Shown here: piece by piece, positions 1 to 11,019 of the stretch
Position numbering within the stretch: position 1 is the stretch's first letter
Layout of the letters: the number at the start of each line of letters is the position of its first letter
Assembly: GCA_021234155.1 (NCBI GenBank)
Contig: JAJEKV010000017.1
Location: 7,105,253-7,169,252 of the forward strand
From: Isoetes taiwanensis
Taxonomy: Eukaryota > Streptophyta > Lycopodiopsida > Isoetales > Isoetaceae
Direction of reading: 5' to 3'
DNA length: 64,000 nucleotides
Position numbers and translations under genes: made by a program
Notes under the pieces: generated by a model
What the model was told of the DNA's origin: nothing
The model's database searches: none
The model's input: the letters and a program-made list of their open reading frames with translations, nothing else

Positions 1-1333
1 TAAAACACAGGGGCATCTCATGAATTTTGACATATTCTATTCTCAACAGGCCATATTCTACCCTTGCGAAGCATCAAGTTGGAATTTCACATTAGTTTGT
101 TGTTCCTAGATCTATATTCCCTTATCTCTATCTATCGGAGGATTGGGTGTTCTTTCTAGGGGCTTAGACAAACTAGGTCACATGACCAATTGATAAAAAA
201 TCTATTAATAAAAACTCTATTTTCAGTGGTAACCGCACTAGTCCTAGAACATCCAAAGTCCACTATATATAGACCTGTCCTATGGTCTACTGTAGGGTTC
301 TCATGGATGTTAAAGTAATATTTATCTATCTATTCTATTCCATTCTCAAAACGGTCCACTGCTGCACTATTTGGCATCTCCTTTTGTGTTTGTGGCCAAT
401 CAATTACCTACATTGATGAGGTATTTATCTAAACTATGAAGAGTAGTTTAGGGAGCTCTTTATAAGCGAATATAGTTCTCATCTACTAGGACACAAAATA
501 GCTAATTCTCTCATGCATTCTTATTGTGGCACTTTTCATGTCCCTTCCTCCATGGGACAGTAAAAAAATGATCTTAAAGGTTTCTTATTACATTATCTTC
601 TAGTTGGCATTCAGAATGGTCTTCCTTCTACTCCTCCAATAATAATATCTTCAGCCATTACCCCCAAAAAAAAAATAAATAAATAAAAAAAAAAAAAAAT
701 AAAATAAATAAATCTATATAACATTGCCCTTTTCAAACAAATACAAGTTAATGTAGGCCATATAATAATGTGTTGGAAATTAATCTGGTAATCTATATAT
801 TCTACTTTTACCATTTGGCGTGATTGACATTCTTTAACGTGTTCTATAATCTTTTTTACACCGTTCAAAAGATTCTCTTATTGATGTATATATTCTATTG
901 AAACTGAATATCCAACTGTGCTCAATGCATCTATCACTATGTTGAGATTTCAAGGTTTATAAATAATTTGGAAGGCAATTATGCTTGAATTAGTTTTAAA
1001 CATCTCTGCCTCATGCTTAGTGGGAAGAAGTGGTCCAGTCTCTTTTGTGATGTTTATGCAACTAAACTAGCAAGTTGAGGAGGTAGTGTCACCAAGACTT
1101 TAATACGTGCACAACTGCAAGAAACTCCTTTTCGTGAGTTGGGATCTAGAATCCATATACAATGCCTCTTCCTTCTTGCATAGGCATTGATTCCATCTCC
1201 TAGTTATTGACCTATATTTTTATTTCTTTTTATTGAAGGACGTCATTTTATTCATCATCACATCATGAGTACAATATATGTATCACATATGGAAGCCAAT
1301 CCACTACCTAGGCATGATATGTTAGGCGCTGCT
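1..1333. other. No gene seen
   Basis: AT-rich sequence with no reading frame of protein-like composition. A short A-rich tract lies near 660-710. Around 300-350 there is a short (TATC)-type tract that resembles the tail of the SINE described at 5.67 kb. Nothing else can be supported. Confidence 0.5.
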
Positions 1334-1335
1334 TT

Positions 1336-1446
1336 GTATGTGATCATCTAGTGCATGTGATAGGTTTAAGGTCCTTGCTACGAACTCCTTTGCATGTGAT
1401 CATCTAGTACATGTGGTAGGTTTAAGGTCTCTACCGCAGGACCGGT
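1336..1446. repeat. Two-unit 56-bp tandem repeat
   Basis: The segment starting at 1336 (core ATGTGATCATCTAGT) recurs at 1392 with a few substitutions, giving a period of about 56 bp. It directly abuts the tRNA-like SINE remnants, so it may be part of the same composite repeat. Confidence 0.6.
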
Positions 1447-1449
1447 TGG

Positions 1450-1575
1450 TTGTACTTGAACCCGTGAGCTCAGTGCAATGGATTTTTAAGGTCCCCATTA
1501 CTAGACCGATGATGGCCATGTTTGAACCCGTGACCTCGGATGTAGCAGTCTAAGGTCCTGCCACTAGACCATGCC
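1450..1575 (-). mobile_element. tRNA-derived SINE remnants (two heads)
   Basis: Read on the minus strand, 1571-1561 gives an A-box-like TGGTCTAGTGG and 1529-1520 gives a B-box-like GGGTTCAAAC. This is the internal RNA polymerase III promoter spacing of a tRNA-like head. A second, more diverged head follows, with GGTCTAGT near 1508 and GGGTTCAAG near 1464-1456. Two partial units in a row suggest tandem or nested tRNA-like SINEs. It could also be degenerate tRNA pseudogenes, but neither segment folds obviously into a complete tRNA. Confidence 0.5.
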
Positions 1576-1599
1576 CCAAAATTTCCATGGTTGCTTAAG

Positions 1600-4500
1600 G
1601 TATGGTATCACAAGGATGGAAACTTTTATTGGCGCCTTCCTTGAGTGGCTCAAGTACTACCACAATAATGCTCAAACCTGAGAGCTGAAGTGGTTCATAC
1701 AACGATTTAGCTAGGGGCACATTATTAAAACTTCGACTAGAGTGCTATCCTTTTAGAAACCCTTTTAGACTAAGAAAAGAACATAAGGCTATAATAATTC
1801 ATCTTTTCCTTTGCTTACTCTTGAATTTCTCTCATTTGTAATAACTATCGATGAGATCTAATAAATTGGCATATCTTCTCTTACTCTAAGGGCATCATAG
1901 ATGTCTTTGATATCATCAAATCATAAAAATTTTGTCTCTTTACTTAGTTCTGTGCACAAAAGCCTCTTTTATATCTGTTCTGTATCTTCCCATAAATTTA
2001 GAGGCAACACAGATCCCTAGGTTTGGGTCGATTGCATATTTGGATGCTGAGCTTGAGATGGCTCCTAGCAAAGCATGTAGATGATTGGAATTGATTTGAG
2101 GGATGTGGCATTGGTTGGGCACTCCTAATGTTGGAGCTATTTTTAAAATGGGATTTGCGTTTAGGGTAAAATATCCACGAAATGTGCCTCTTGTCCTCAT
2201 CAAAAGTATTTGGGGGTGATATGTTTATGGTTCTAAGTAAATCCATCTCATTATGTAGTATACATTATATCCTATAGGTAGGAATAAGTAATTGGTAGAT
2301 CCCTCCGGATCCTTTATATGATGGCATATATCAAAGAAGCTAAGTACGATGTCATTCTATATAGTTAGCTTCTCATGAATAACTTTTTCTCAATATATCT
2401 CCCAAGAATATTTTGGCAACATTGATTCAATACTGCGCCTTATGATCCCTTATATAAGATTGTTCTAATGGTCGAACCATGTTGTGTGCATATATTAACT
2501 ACAATAGGTTAGTAGCATCTCCTCTATCAAGACCACCTCAGTGTGCTTGGTCAACTAACTCGAATGCAAAAAAAAATTGGCAACTTTAGTTGCAATTATA
2601 CTTGATTTTCATGGTTAAGAATCATTAACTTGACCCTATAACTACCTCTTGCTCAAATTTTGAGGTTTTGTGATGCCACACAATAATCATCATTTAGGCA
2701 CAACCTCTCTTTCTTTACGAAAGAACTTTGACCTACTAGCTGCCAGTCTCGGACGTGGTCACTATGCCTTGCTAACCTTGGTTGTTGCTTCACGTTCTCA
2801 ACTGCAGCTTCTTGGCCATGTCCCAAGTGCAAAAGACCAAAACTCGGCCCCCAAAACGTGAACTCTCAATATGTAGCATAATAACATGGGGTTTTTTTTT
2901 GTGTTTTTGTACGCTTTTTACAAAGGTTTTCCTAAGATTTCATGGCGTATTCAAATGGATGTACTAATGCGTACATCTAGAGTGCACCATTTCTTAGTCG
3001 TTGATTTAGTTTTTTTTTTTCAATGGTCCAACATCCAAGGGCTCACAACAAAAGCCCTCTTTTTATTTTAGGGGCTGAACATGCAAGCCTCGTGGATAGC
3101 ATTTCAAGGCAATGTGTTTCTTCCAGCCGCGTCTATCTTCAATCATGATCTCCGCTTCCTTTCCCGCGTCTATCTTTTTCCGTTGCTATCTTCTGATCTT
3201 CCCTCCGTTCAAATCTGTTTTTCAGAGGACACAAGGGCCAGGTTACTCCAGTGCAAAGGGATTTTTGGATTCTTGCAGCACTCAGAAAAAAAAATGCAAC
3301 ATTGGCGGTCTTGAACTCTTCCAGTTAGTAAATTGGCAGCCTTGATTGGGATAAGTTTTTTCGAAAAATTGGTGGTGCCCAATAAGAATGGGCTTTGAGT
3401 CGAGGTTAAGAGGACTTCCATTTGACAATAACGAGATCGTTAGAGATTGGGAAACGAATTTGAAGCTACAGGGTAGTTAAGTGATTTATCTTAGGGATCA
3501 GATCTCCAAGGATTGAAGCTCGTAAGCCATTGATGCTATCCTCCGGTTCGCTGCCATGTTCCGCTTGCTTAGAACCCGCATCACGGCGTGGGTGAAAGGT
3601 CTATTGCAAAGCTCAAATGCGGCCATCATTTTCATCTAGGTAATACTTGTTTACTTGTATCGCATTAATCGCCTTCTTTAACCATGACTAAAGCAACGTT
3701 ATATTTTGAGAAACAAGTAGTAAGATCAATGCGCTAACTGCAGGCACGTCGAAGATGGTCGCTAGCTTTATGCAAATGGAGGTTGTTCACACGAGGACTT
3801 TGGATTTGATGAGCTGACAACAGTTTATGAAGATGCTTATGAAGTATATGATATGTTTCATCCTCATCATGATGTTGTAAGGAGCTCATTTTGTTTTGCC
3901 GTTCCTTTCATCTCTGCAGAAAAGCCACTTTCTTGGAAAATGACTTAGGGTCATTTCCCATGACCTTAGCCCCGTGGACATTGCCTCACAAAACGAGACT
4001 ATTGCAAGAAAATGGTGGCCACATGCTTTCATGGCCGAACTCGTATGTTATCCTTCCAACAGAGACAGCGGTCGGCGGACTCAAATAAAATCGAACGCAT
4101 GCATTGCAATCGAGATGACTTTCATAGAGTCCGACCATTAGCCCGGAAGCCCAAAGAAATTTTGAAAAAAGGTTGAGCCTGATAAGATTCAACCCAGGAG
4201 ATTAATTGCACTTGAATCCACAGCTGAAGATAGTGAAACATTTTCTCGATCTTTCACACACACTTGATCGAGAATGACACCATAGCCGATTACTTGCAAA
4301 GTAAGCTTGGATGAAAGAGTAAGCTTGGACCAAAGAAGAAGATAATCCTTTACAAATTCCCTCGAAGTTATACAATGATCCAAATTTGAGATTTTATTAT
4401 CAGAAGATTTTTGCCTGCTGCTAAAGCTTTGGCTGATGAGCCTATGAAATGGTGAAGTCTATGGAAAAGGTGATCCTTAACAGTGATAAGCTTCTACAAC

Positions 4501-4860
4501 GACCTGCACCTTTTACCATAGAGTCAGTGTGCCACTACAACATACACAGTTGTTTATTGTTGCGTGGAAATGTTGTTCTGCATCATTATTATTTACCTTG
4601 GTTTCTTCAAAGTCCTACTACATCAAAGATTTCTATGACATATGTTTTTTCACATTCTATTGCTTGTTGAGCGAGAATTTATATATATGGTATTTCAACT
4701 TGTAATAGTGCTGAATGGATGTTTCTTCATTTCTCGATGGAAGATTTTCCCATTTTCTTTCTGCTTTAATTAGGGCCCGAAGGGTCCAATTTTTTTTTTT
4801 AATATAACAATCAACACATAACTACCATTAACATTATTAACACAAACCATTGCATTTGAC
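1600..4860. other. No gene seen; scattered repeat pieces
   Basis: There is no convincing coding region. The stretch 2800-2860 (core CCCAAGTGCAAAAGACCAAAA) is related to 5408-5460, 33475-33535 and its copy-B counterpart, so it belongs to the dispersed family annotated at 5190-5590. Short open frames here have low complexity or no family resemblance. Confidence 0.45.
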
Positions 4861-4883
4861 ACATTTAAATTAAAATCCCCCTT

Positions 4884-5163
4884 TGGTTTGGGTGCATATT
4901 CACACGGGGGGTTACGTAGGGCAGCGAGAGCTCCAAAAATATATTTACAATACATGTACAAAATTAACACCATTAAGTACATTCTCTCAAACCTTATAGT
5001 ATTTTGCAAATCTTAATATACAGTATACAAAAATTTGTACATGCATACCCCACAAACGAGGATCGCTATGTATGGTCCAGATCTTGGAATAAAGGGCAAA
5101 TATGCCCATCCGACAGCTCTCGTTGGCCGGAGTAACCCCCCGTGTGAATATGCACCCAAACCA
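4884..5163. mobile_element. Foldback / MITE-like element
   Basis: The 32 bases at 4884-4915 are the exact reverse complement of 5132-5163, and similarity continues imperfectly inward (GAGAGCT in both arms). The arms enclose about 216 bp of AT-rich sequence. The structure fits a short non-autonomous inverted-repeat element. I could not find a clear target-site duplication, so the superfamily is open. Confidence 0.6.
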
Positions 5164-5189
5164 CACACAACTCACAAGATTCAGATTTT

Positions 5190-5590
5190 GGATGATGAAA
5201 TGCGGTCATTTTCATAGATAACTAGATGCACCATCTCCAAATATGCTTGCATAGCCATGGCAATTGAAAAAATGGGGTTCGGATCTATCGGCCATCCAAA
5301 ATGATCCCAAACCTTGCTACTGCAAAAAGTAGCTCTTGACTTCCAATTGCCACATCGAAAGGAGGACAGATCCAAATTCCATTCCGTCAATTACTTCAGT
5401 TCTCAAATGCTATTTCTCGGCCACATCCCAAGTGTAAAAGACCAAAACATGACCCCCAAAAAGGGTAGACCCTTCAAGAACCTAGCAACTGATTTGATTA
5501 AGACCTTGCACAGTGTCATGACGTAGAGGGAAGGTGTTGATGCCAGAAGACAGACTCTTAAAACCCTCCAGAAGCAGCCTGACAATGAAA
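5190..5590 (-). repeat. Dispersed gene-fragment repeat (family R)
   Basis: This stretch is recognisably related to 33270-33740 and 50910-51400, and in part to 22655-22870, 24510-24640 and 39470-39600. On the minus strand the best-preserved block encodes a peptide with a WPIDPN motif followed by ACLEI and VIYEND. It reads open for about 60 codons in the copy-B version (51081-50893). That suggests an exon of a real protein captured and spread by a mobile element. I do not recognise the protein. Confidence 0.5.
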
Positions 5591-5610
5591 GAGGAACTTT
5601 TCCACTCCAT

Positions 5611-5996
5611 TATCTTCTTGTCGTGAAACGAAGATAAATTTAATTCTCAAAACCAGCGAGCAACTAACTGAAGATAGATAGATAGATAGATAGTATTTTA
5701 ACGTCACGCCACTAGGCAGCATCCAACTGGACATGTGACCACACACCACACTACATTGCTTGGTTGAGCCCTGCCCCCAACCACAATACATTGCTTGGTT
5801 GGGCCCTGCCCCCAACCACTTTACATTGCGTCTGTGGGTTTTGACACCCAACAGTTCAGAGTGCGATTCTGGGCGGTCTCGAACTCGAGACCTATAGTTG
5901 CTAGACCTAGCGTGTTACCACTAGACTAAACGCCCAGAGCTGAAAGATAAGCCACATCTGGGCATCTCCACTAAACAATAATATAGTACATCTACT
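5611..5996. repeat. Dispersed repeat split by a SINE
   Basis: Bases 5611-5671 and 5938-5996 match 7536-7603 and 7604-7660 respectively, but here they are separated by 266 bp. The 7.5-kb copy therefore acts as the empty-site version. It places the boundaries of the inserted SINE to within a few bases. Confidence 0.75.
5672..5935 (-). mobile_element. tRNA-derived SINE with (TATC)n tail
   Basis: On the minus strand the element starts near 5935 with GGGCGTTTAGTC. An A-box-like TAGTCTAGTGG lies at 5928-5918 and a B-box-like GAGTTCGAGACC at 5886-5875, the internal polymerase III promoter of a tRNA-type SINE. The body holds two 35-bp tandem units (5753-5787 and 5788-5822). The 3' end is a (TATC)n tail at 5694-5672. 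Comparison with the uninterrupted repeat at 7.5-7.66 kb confirms insertion. The 3' end recurs on the plus strand at 15445-15526. No target duplication longer than 2-3 bp is clear. Confidence 0.75.
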
Positions 5997-5999
5997 TTG

Positions 6000-6588
6000 A
6001 AAGTGTAACCATTATAGCCACGGTTAAGAAACATCGCCCTTTCGGGTTTTCGAGGAAAAACCATGATGATAAAAGAAACACTAAACAAAGATCCTTATTT
6101 GAACACAACTAAGTACAACAAGGCTTAATTAAGCTGATAAACGTGCTTGAAGAAGCTGATAGTCATGATTTCTCTGATCCTTGTATACATAGATACTAGA
6201 TTCTCTGCAGAAGCTGATAGAGCAGGAAAGGCACTTGGAATCTCCTACGCCAACGCTGATAGAGAAAGCCTGCAACCAAAGATCACAAATCCATACTAGA
6301 AGCTCAAGAACTATCGACCTACACATGAAGTGAGACTATTACATCAATCACATAGCCTAGCACGGGGCTCACAATCCGCAATCATCCACTGGCAAACACC
6401 AGCACGAGGGCCTACCAAACAATGGCACGAGGGCCAAGAGTCCACAGAGCTCACAATATCTCCAACCATCCACTAACTCAAGGGCACTAAACTCACAACC
6501 AACTGAACTAGGTACGAGGGCCTCCAATATCACAACCAAGCACTGGCACAAGGTCAAGATGTCACAATCTCCACTGTCACACACAATA
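6000..6588. other. No gene seen
   Basis: Composition is CA-rich with repeated words such as CACGAGGGCC. Minus-strand open frames here are low-complexity and I treat them as chance. Confidence 0.4.
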
Positions 6589-6745
6589 ATAGCCACACAT
6601 TAGCCACAATGCTAATGCTGCTCAAGCCACAATGCTCCACTACAACACAATATGAGCCGCAATGTTTTTTCAAAGCCATAATGCCACAACAATAGCCACA
6701 CATTAGCCACAATGCTAATGTTGCTCGAGCCACAACGCTCCACTA
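6589..6745. repeat. Duplicated 54-bp block
   Basis: The 54 bases at 6589-6642 (core AGCCACACATTAGCCACAAT) recur at 6692-6745 with three or four substitutions. The 49 bp between them also contain shorter GCCACAATG words. It looks like a small decayed tandem array. Confidence 0.7.
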
Positions 6746-6749
6746 ACTA

Positions 6750-7393
6750 CCCTCTATAAACCCAAGCCATATTCCAAGTGAAAACTGGTGGAGGTAGAGA
6801 AACATGTCTGCAAAGATAAAACAACCTAGCAAACAAACGAAACCAAAGGATCTCAATACAAGCAACACAACACAAGGGCACAAGACATAAGGATCTTCCA
6901 TAATATACTAATGCTGGCACCCTGGTAATAATCTCATACCAAGCTTGGCACAAATGCCATTCCAACATAACTAGGAAAACAATAGCGAACGTAGTTAAGT
7001 AGATGGGAGAGAAGAAATGTGAAACGGAATACAATTTAAAGACATGCTTAAACATAGCAGAATAAAAGGACATGGCACGGAAACATCGACTTAAGCTGAT
7101 GAAAAATACAAGGCATAGCAACATCTAGTATGCTAGCAACTGATGGTCTTTTCAAACATTATAATGGCACACAAGGACTGTTTAGCAAGGCTACCAAAAA
7201 GACGAAATCAATTCTAGCAATGGTTTGAGAGGCATATTTGTATAAACAAGGATGAAAACGACAAAAAAGGATATGAGGTACTTTTTTAAGGAACTAGACT
7301 CTTTCACCACACAGCCATACTAGCACGGGCCACAAATAAAAGATAAACAAATCCAAACCAAAGGACAAACAATAATGTTGGGTGGGCGGGTGG
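6750..7393. other. No gene seen
   Basis: A minus-strand open frame of about 125 codons (7124-6747) is rich in hydrophobic residues and cysteine, as expected from antisense reading of purine-rich DNA. No domain, signal or splice context supports it as a gene. Confidence 0.4.
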
Positions 7394-7534
7394 GTGGGAA
7401 GATCAAGACTAAAACCAGTGCTCAAGGAGATGCAGATGAGCTGATGAAGGAAAAAAGACGAGAAGAAGGGTGTATAAAGGGATGAAACCCTAACTAACTC
7501 AAGATCTATGTGGCAATGGTTTTGAGAATACCAT
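7394..7534. repeat. Dispersed repeat, copy 1
   Basis: These 141 bp match 22117-22256 almost base for base in the same orientation (core AAGATCAAGACTAAAACCAG). The second copy lies just outside the TIR element that ends at 22049. The family is unknown. Confidence 0.75.
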
Positions 7535-7535
7535 T

Positions 7536-7660
7536 TATCTTCTTATCGTGATATGAAGATAAATTTAATTCTCAAAACCAGCGAGCAACTAACTGAAGAA
7601 AGAGCTGAAAGATAAGCCACATCTGGGCATCTCCACTAAACAACAATAGAGTACATCAAA
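7536..7660. repeat. Uninterrupted copy of the SINE target repeat
   Basis: This matches 5611-5671 joined to 5938-5996, with AACTGAAGAAAGAGCTGAAAG spanning the place where the 5.7-kb copy carries its SINE. It serves as an internal empty-site control. Confidence 0.75.
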
Positions 7661-8513
7661 ATGCTGACAAACAGAGGCAGCAAAGGCTGTGGGCACGTAA
7701 TGGCGAAGGAAGCTCACTGTACGAAGGATTTTGCAACAACCTCTCCAAGAAAGATGAATAAGGATGGATAAGGTGGACAATTGAGGCCCAACATCAATCA
7801 GTCTAAGGCTTGAATAAAGAGTCTAGCATGGTCCAAAGCACGAAAAACATAGATCTCCTTCTAGGACACCGCAAACAACACAAGAACAACTCTTTGCATA
7901 AGGCCTGCTTCATTCCAATTATAGGGTTGGACAAATTTCCAGCTACAATCCAAGCAAGGCCAAGGATGCAATAAGAGAATGAAAGGCAAAAGAACAAATG
8001 GTGGAAACAATAAATAGGGAAAAAGTGTGAAGCCGGGATTAAGCAACAATTGAAAGCAACAATTGGTTTCCTCTAAAAAATGTAGAACCACCATCTAACC
8101 AATGTAATTGCTCTTCATAAATCATCGTAAACAATAGAATAGAATAGAATAGAATAGAATAGAATAGAATAGTTTTTTTAACATCCACGGAGACCAAAAC
8201 AAGCAATACCAATACAAGGGAATATGGCCAAATTAAACACTTGTAATGTAAGGTGCGCCTATTCGATATTATATTATAAAAATGCATATCGACTTGAGAA
8301 AAACTAAAGCAAGACATGAGCCTACAACGAAAAAGCAATTTACAAGTTACCACTTACTTACGACACGACAAAAGGTAAAGTTTCAAGAATCGACAAGGCA
8401 ATTGCATAAGTTTTATCCTGAGGCTTATTATGGCATAAAGTGATTAAAAAACCATAGATTGTTCATAACTAGCTATTTGGGTACGATTTTATATGTCTAG
8501 TTGGGAACAATTG
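7661..8513. other. No gene; (TAGAA)n tract
   Basis: A pentanucleotide tract (TAGAA)n occupies about 8134-8171, followed by a T-run and AACATCCACGG. This could be the tail of another SINE or LINE copy. No gene is supported in this interval. Confidence 0.45.
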
Positions 8514-8626
8514 ATCTGTAGACTATTACCAGATATTGCAGAGTTCTATCAAATTATATTTGGCAATTTATCTATAGACTATTTTCCAAATATTGCAGGG
8601 CTATATTGAATTATATTTGGCAATTT
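8514..8626. repeat. Diverged 56-bp tandem pair
   Basis: Bases 8514-8569 and 8570-8626 share the order CTGTAGACTATT / ATATTGCAG / TTATATTTGGCAATTT with several substitutions and one indel. This is an old direct duplication. Confidence 0.7.
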
Positions 8627-8961
8627 TTGGAATGAGGAACAAGATCTTTACAGGATGCTTAGAAGTTAATAACATATGACAATTATTGGATAGTTGCTGG
8701 TGAATATTACAGACTTTCCTTTTCCTAACAAAGTTGGCCTTTACTAATATAGAAAAACCATAGTTCACCAACAAAACCTCAAGACTGAAGAAAAATAATG
8801 TTGCCAATGCAATACAAGGATTCACAATAAACTAGTAGAAATTGAAGCTTAAGTTCTGAGGCTCATAAGTGGTTCAACCCAAATAATCCAAAAATGTTCG
8901 AATGGTATGGAGATGCAAGAAAGAAATAGACATTATTATCATAATCAATGAGAGTGCAAAT

Positions 8962-9059
8962 AAGATTGCTTATCTGGAATGGTATCCTCCAGACCAATGC
9001 CATATCTCACAAGATTGCTTATCTTGAATGGTTTCCTCCAGACCAATGCCATATCTCCT
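8962..9059. repeat. 49-bp tandem duplication
   Basis: Bases 8962-9010 and 9011-9059 share the core CAGACCAATGCCATATCTC and differ at only two or three positions. This is a recent direct duplication in non-coding sequence. Confidence 0.8.
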
Positions 9060-10079
9060 CTGCTCCCCATACCTTTGTGCATTTCAAAAACTTGGAAAAC
9101 TTTGGTTTGTAGTAGTTAAGAATTGAATGGAAGGGTTTGTGAATTCTATATTCCTGCCTCAAACTTATGGAACTAAAAGTGATAAGTGTGTTGGATCAGC
9201 TGCCAATCTTATTGAATTGGGAAAAGAAAGAAAACTAATGCCACTAATTTATACCAAATCTTTAAGAAGTACTGCCTCTCTGCAGTTATCAGAATACAAA
9301 TCTTTGGAACTTAGCAACAAATGTACTTTTGCCTTTGTAGTTGCGATCAACTCACTTGTACCAATATAAGTTGTCTATTTCCTGCACCCATAACTGGAAA
9401 AACTTGATTGAACCCATTGTAAGTTATGGCAGAGACCACAAGAGGAAAATTATGATAGAAGCAACACATGGTAGAAGCAACAGCAGAAAAATTACGAGAA
9501 GGTTATAGAATAGTGATAAAATTTAAACCATAATCATTAAGAAGACGAGGTTACTTAACTGGGAACTCCTTACTTTAAGTTGTAGAAAGTGGAAATGTTA
9601 CTAGCCTTGCCCAATACTGTTACCTAATACTGTTGTTCAGACCTCTATGAATACTTTGCTACAAAGAATGCAAAGATGCTTCTTCATCCTGCTTTCTATG
9701 TACAAAACCTGGCTCTGTAAATCTCATAAAAAATCCTCCTGTCAAAAATAGCTTCTGTCAAAGGCTCCAAGGCTTATCTGCTGATTTTATGCAGGTCGGC
9801 CCTTCTGGATAAGTCTCATCAAAGCATAACCCTATCCAGGATATCTTGTTCAACCTGTTGATGGCGTGAACCAACTCTGTTGTTCCCAAGCTGCTGACTG
9901 AGATGTGAGAAAATAAACTGGGTACAGGATATCTTGTGATAGATGGAAACTATCCCAATGCAAAATGGCTACTGAATGCTGGGAAAACTACAGGGCAAAC
10001 TGCTAGTCTGCACTTTGAATGCTTGATGTTGGTCCGCACTATGCACTGGGAAATCTATAGACCAAGTCGTCCAAACGAA
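9060..10079. other. No convincing gene; 5' flank of the copia element
   Basis: A plus-strand frame of 80 codons (9127-9369) has ordinary amino-acid composition but no motif I recognise. Nothing else supports it as a gene. The interval ends at the AATAC target duplication of the retrotransposon. Confidence 0.4.
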
Positions 10080-10084
10080 AATAC

Positions 10085-10534
10085 TGTGAGGAGAAAGACT
10101 TTCAACAACAGTATCTATGCACTGAGAAAGGTAAATTTCTAGCTTTGATATATTTCACAGGCAATACATAATGGTCAATAGTTCTTATCAATGAAATCTT
10201 TATACCATCGAATTTTCAGCAGTGCTCTATAGCGGTCACGCTAGATGCCCAAAATATTGCCGAGAACCCAAGCTTTTCCCAAGTAAGCCAAATCCGACTT
10301 GCAACAGATCACCTCCATATGATTCTCTACTGTCCGGCTTGCTCTTCTTTCTCTTTCTATTTATCTGGTTGATGTTTCCATCGAAAACTGAAACTTAGGA
10401 TCTCGGTGCTTTCCTTATTTGTCACATTGCATTGTCTTCCCATTTCTTATTAATGCCATGTCTTCACAACCTTAGAACTTCCATTTGATTTCTGCTTCAA
10501 TACTATATTTGCCATGACCCTTTAGATTTTAACA
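10085..10534 (-). repeat. 3' LTR of the copia element
   Basis: This 450-bp LTR starts TGTGAGG and ends TTTTAACA in plus-strand reading. It pairs with 14893-15356 and lacks a 14-bp segment present in the other LTR just after ATATTTCACA. On the element's strand it is the downstream LTR, because RNase H and the polypurine tract lie next to it. Confidence 0.93.
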
Positions 10535-10543
10535 TTCCCCTTC
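10535..10543 (-). promoter_or_regulatory. Polypurine tract
   Basis: The minus strand reads GAAGGGGAA directly against the LTR end. This is where second-strand priming of an LTR retrotransposon is expected. Confidence 0.75.
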
Positions 10544-10555
10544 ATGGCAAATTTT

Positions 10556-11019
10556 CTATTGCCTATTGCCTGTGTTCTCAGTTTTCCCTTCAACTAACAG
10601 CCTTGACTTTAAATATAAAAATTGTGACACTGGTAAAGCTTTGGTGAGTATGTCAGGTACTTGTTCTGCAGTATGTATATATTTCAGCTGTAGTGTCTTG
10701 TCTTCAACCATATTTCTGATAAAGTGCATATTCATTTCGATATGCTTTGTTCGCTCATGAAACACCAGATTCTTGGCTATTGCCATACAGCTCATGCTGT
10801 CAGTACACAATATGGTAGATTGGTCCTGAGAAATTCCAATTTCTTCCAGTAATTTCCTCAGCCACATAATCTCCCTTGATGCTAGTGACGCTGCTGCATA
10901 GCCTCCGCAGAGGACATTGTTAGCGAATTTTGTTTTTTACTCCTCCAAGATATAACATTATTGTCAAGCATTACAATATAACCGGATGTTGATTTTCTAC
11001 TGTCTATATCCCCTCCCTA
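10556..11019 (-). pseudogene. Copia RNase H region (disrupted)
   Basis: The frame 10867-10556 contains LCTDSMSCMAIAKN, HERTKHIEM and ILTKALP, the familiar C-terminal RNase H signature of Ty1/copia polyproteins. It is separated from reverse transcriptase by a stop at 11019-11017, where the usual DADW reads DAD-stop (TGG to TAG), and by further disruption up to 10870. The element's integration was certainly not dependent on this damaged copy. Confidence 0.88.

Noticed and set aside
1940-2246. Overlapping minus-strand frames of about 85 codons with protein-like composition.
   Set aside because: Two different frames over the same bases look equally plausible. No domain or homology could be recognised.
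6747-7124. 125-codon minus-strand frame with hydrophobic runs, considered as a membrane protein.
   Set aside because: Its composition follows from antisense reading of CA-rich DNA. There is no conserved motif or splice context.
8134-8171. Possible telomere-like or CRISPR-like array from the regular (TAGAA)n repeat.
   Set aside because: It is a simple pentanucleotide without spacers. CRISPR is not expected in a plant nuclear genome, and the unit is not a telomere motif.
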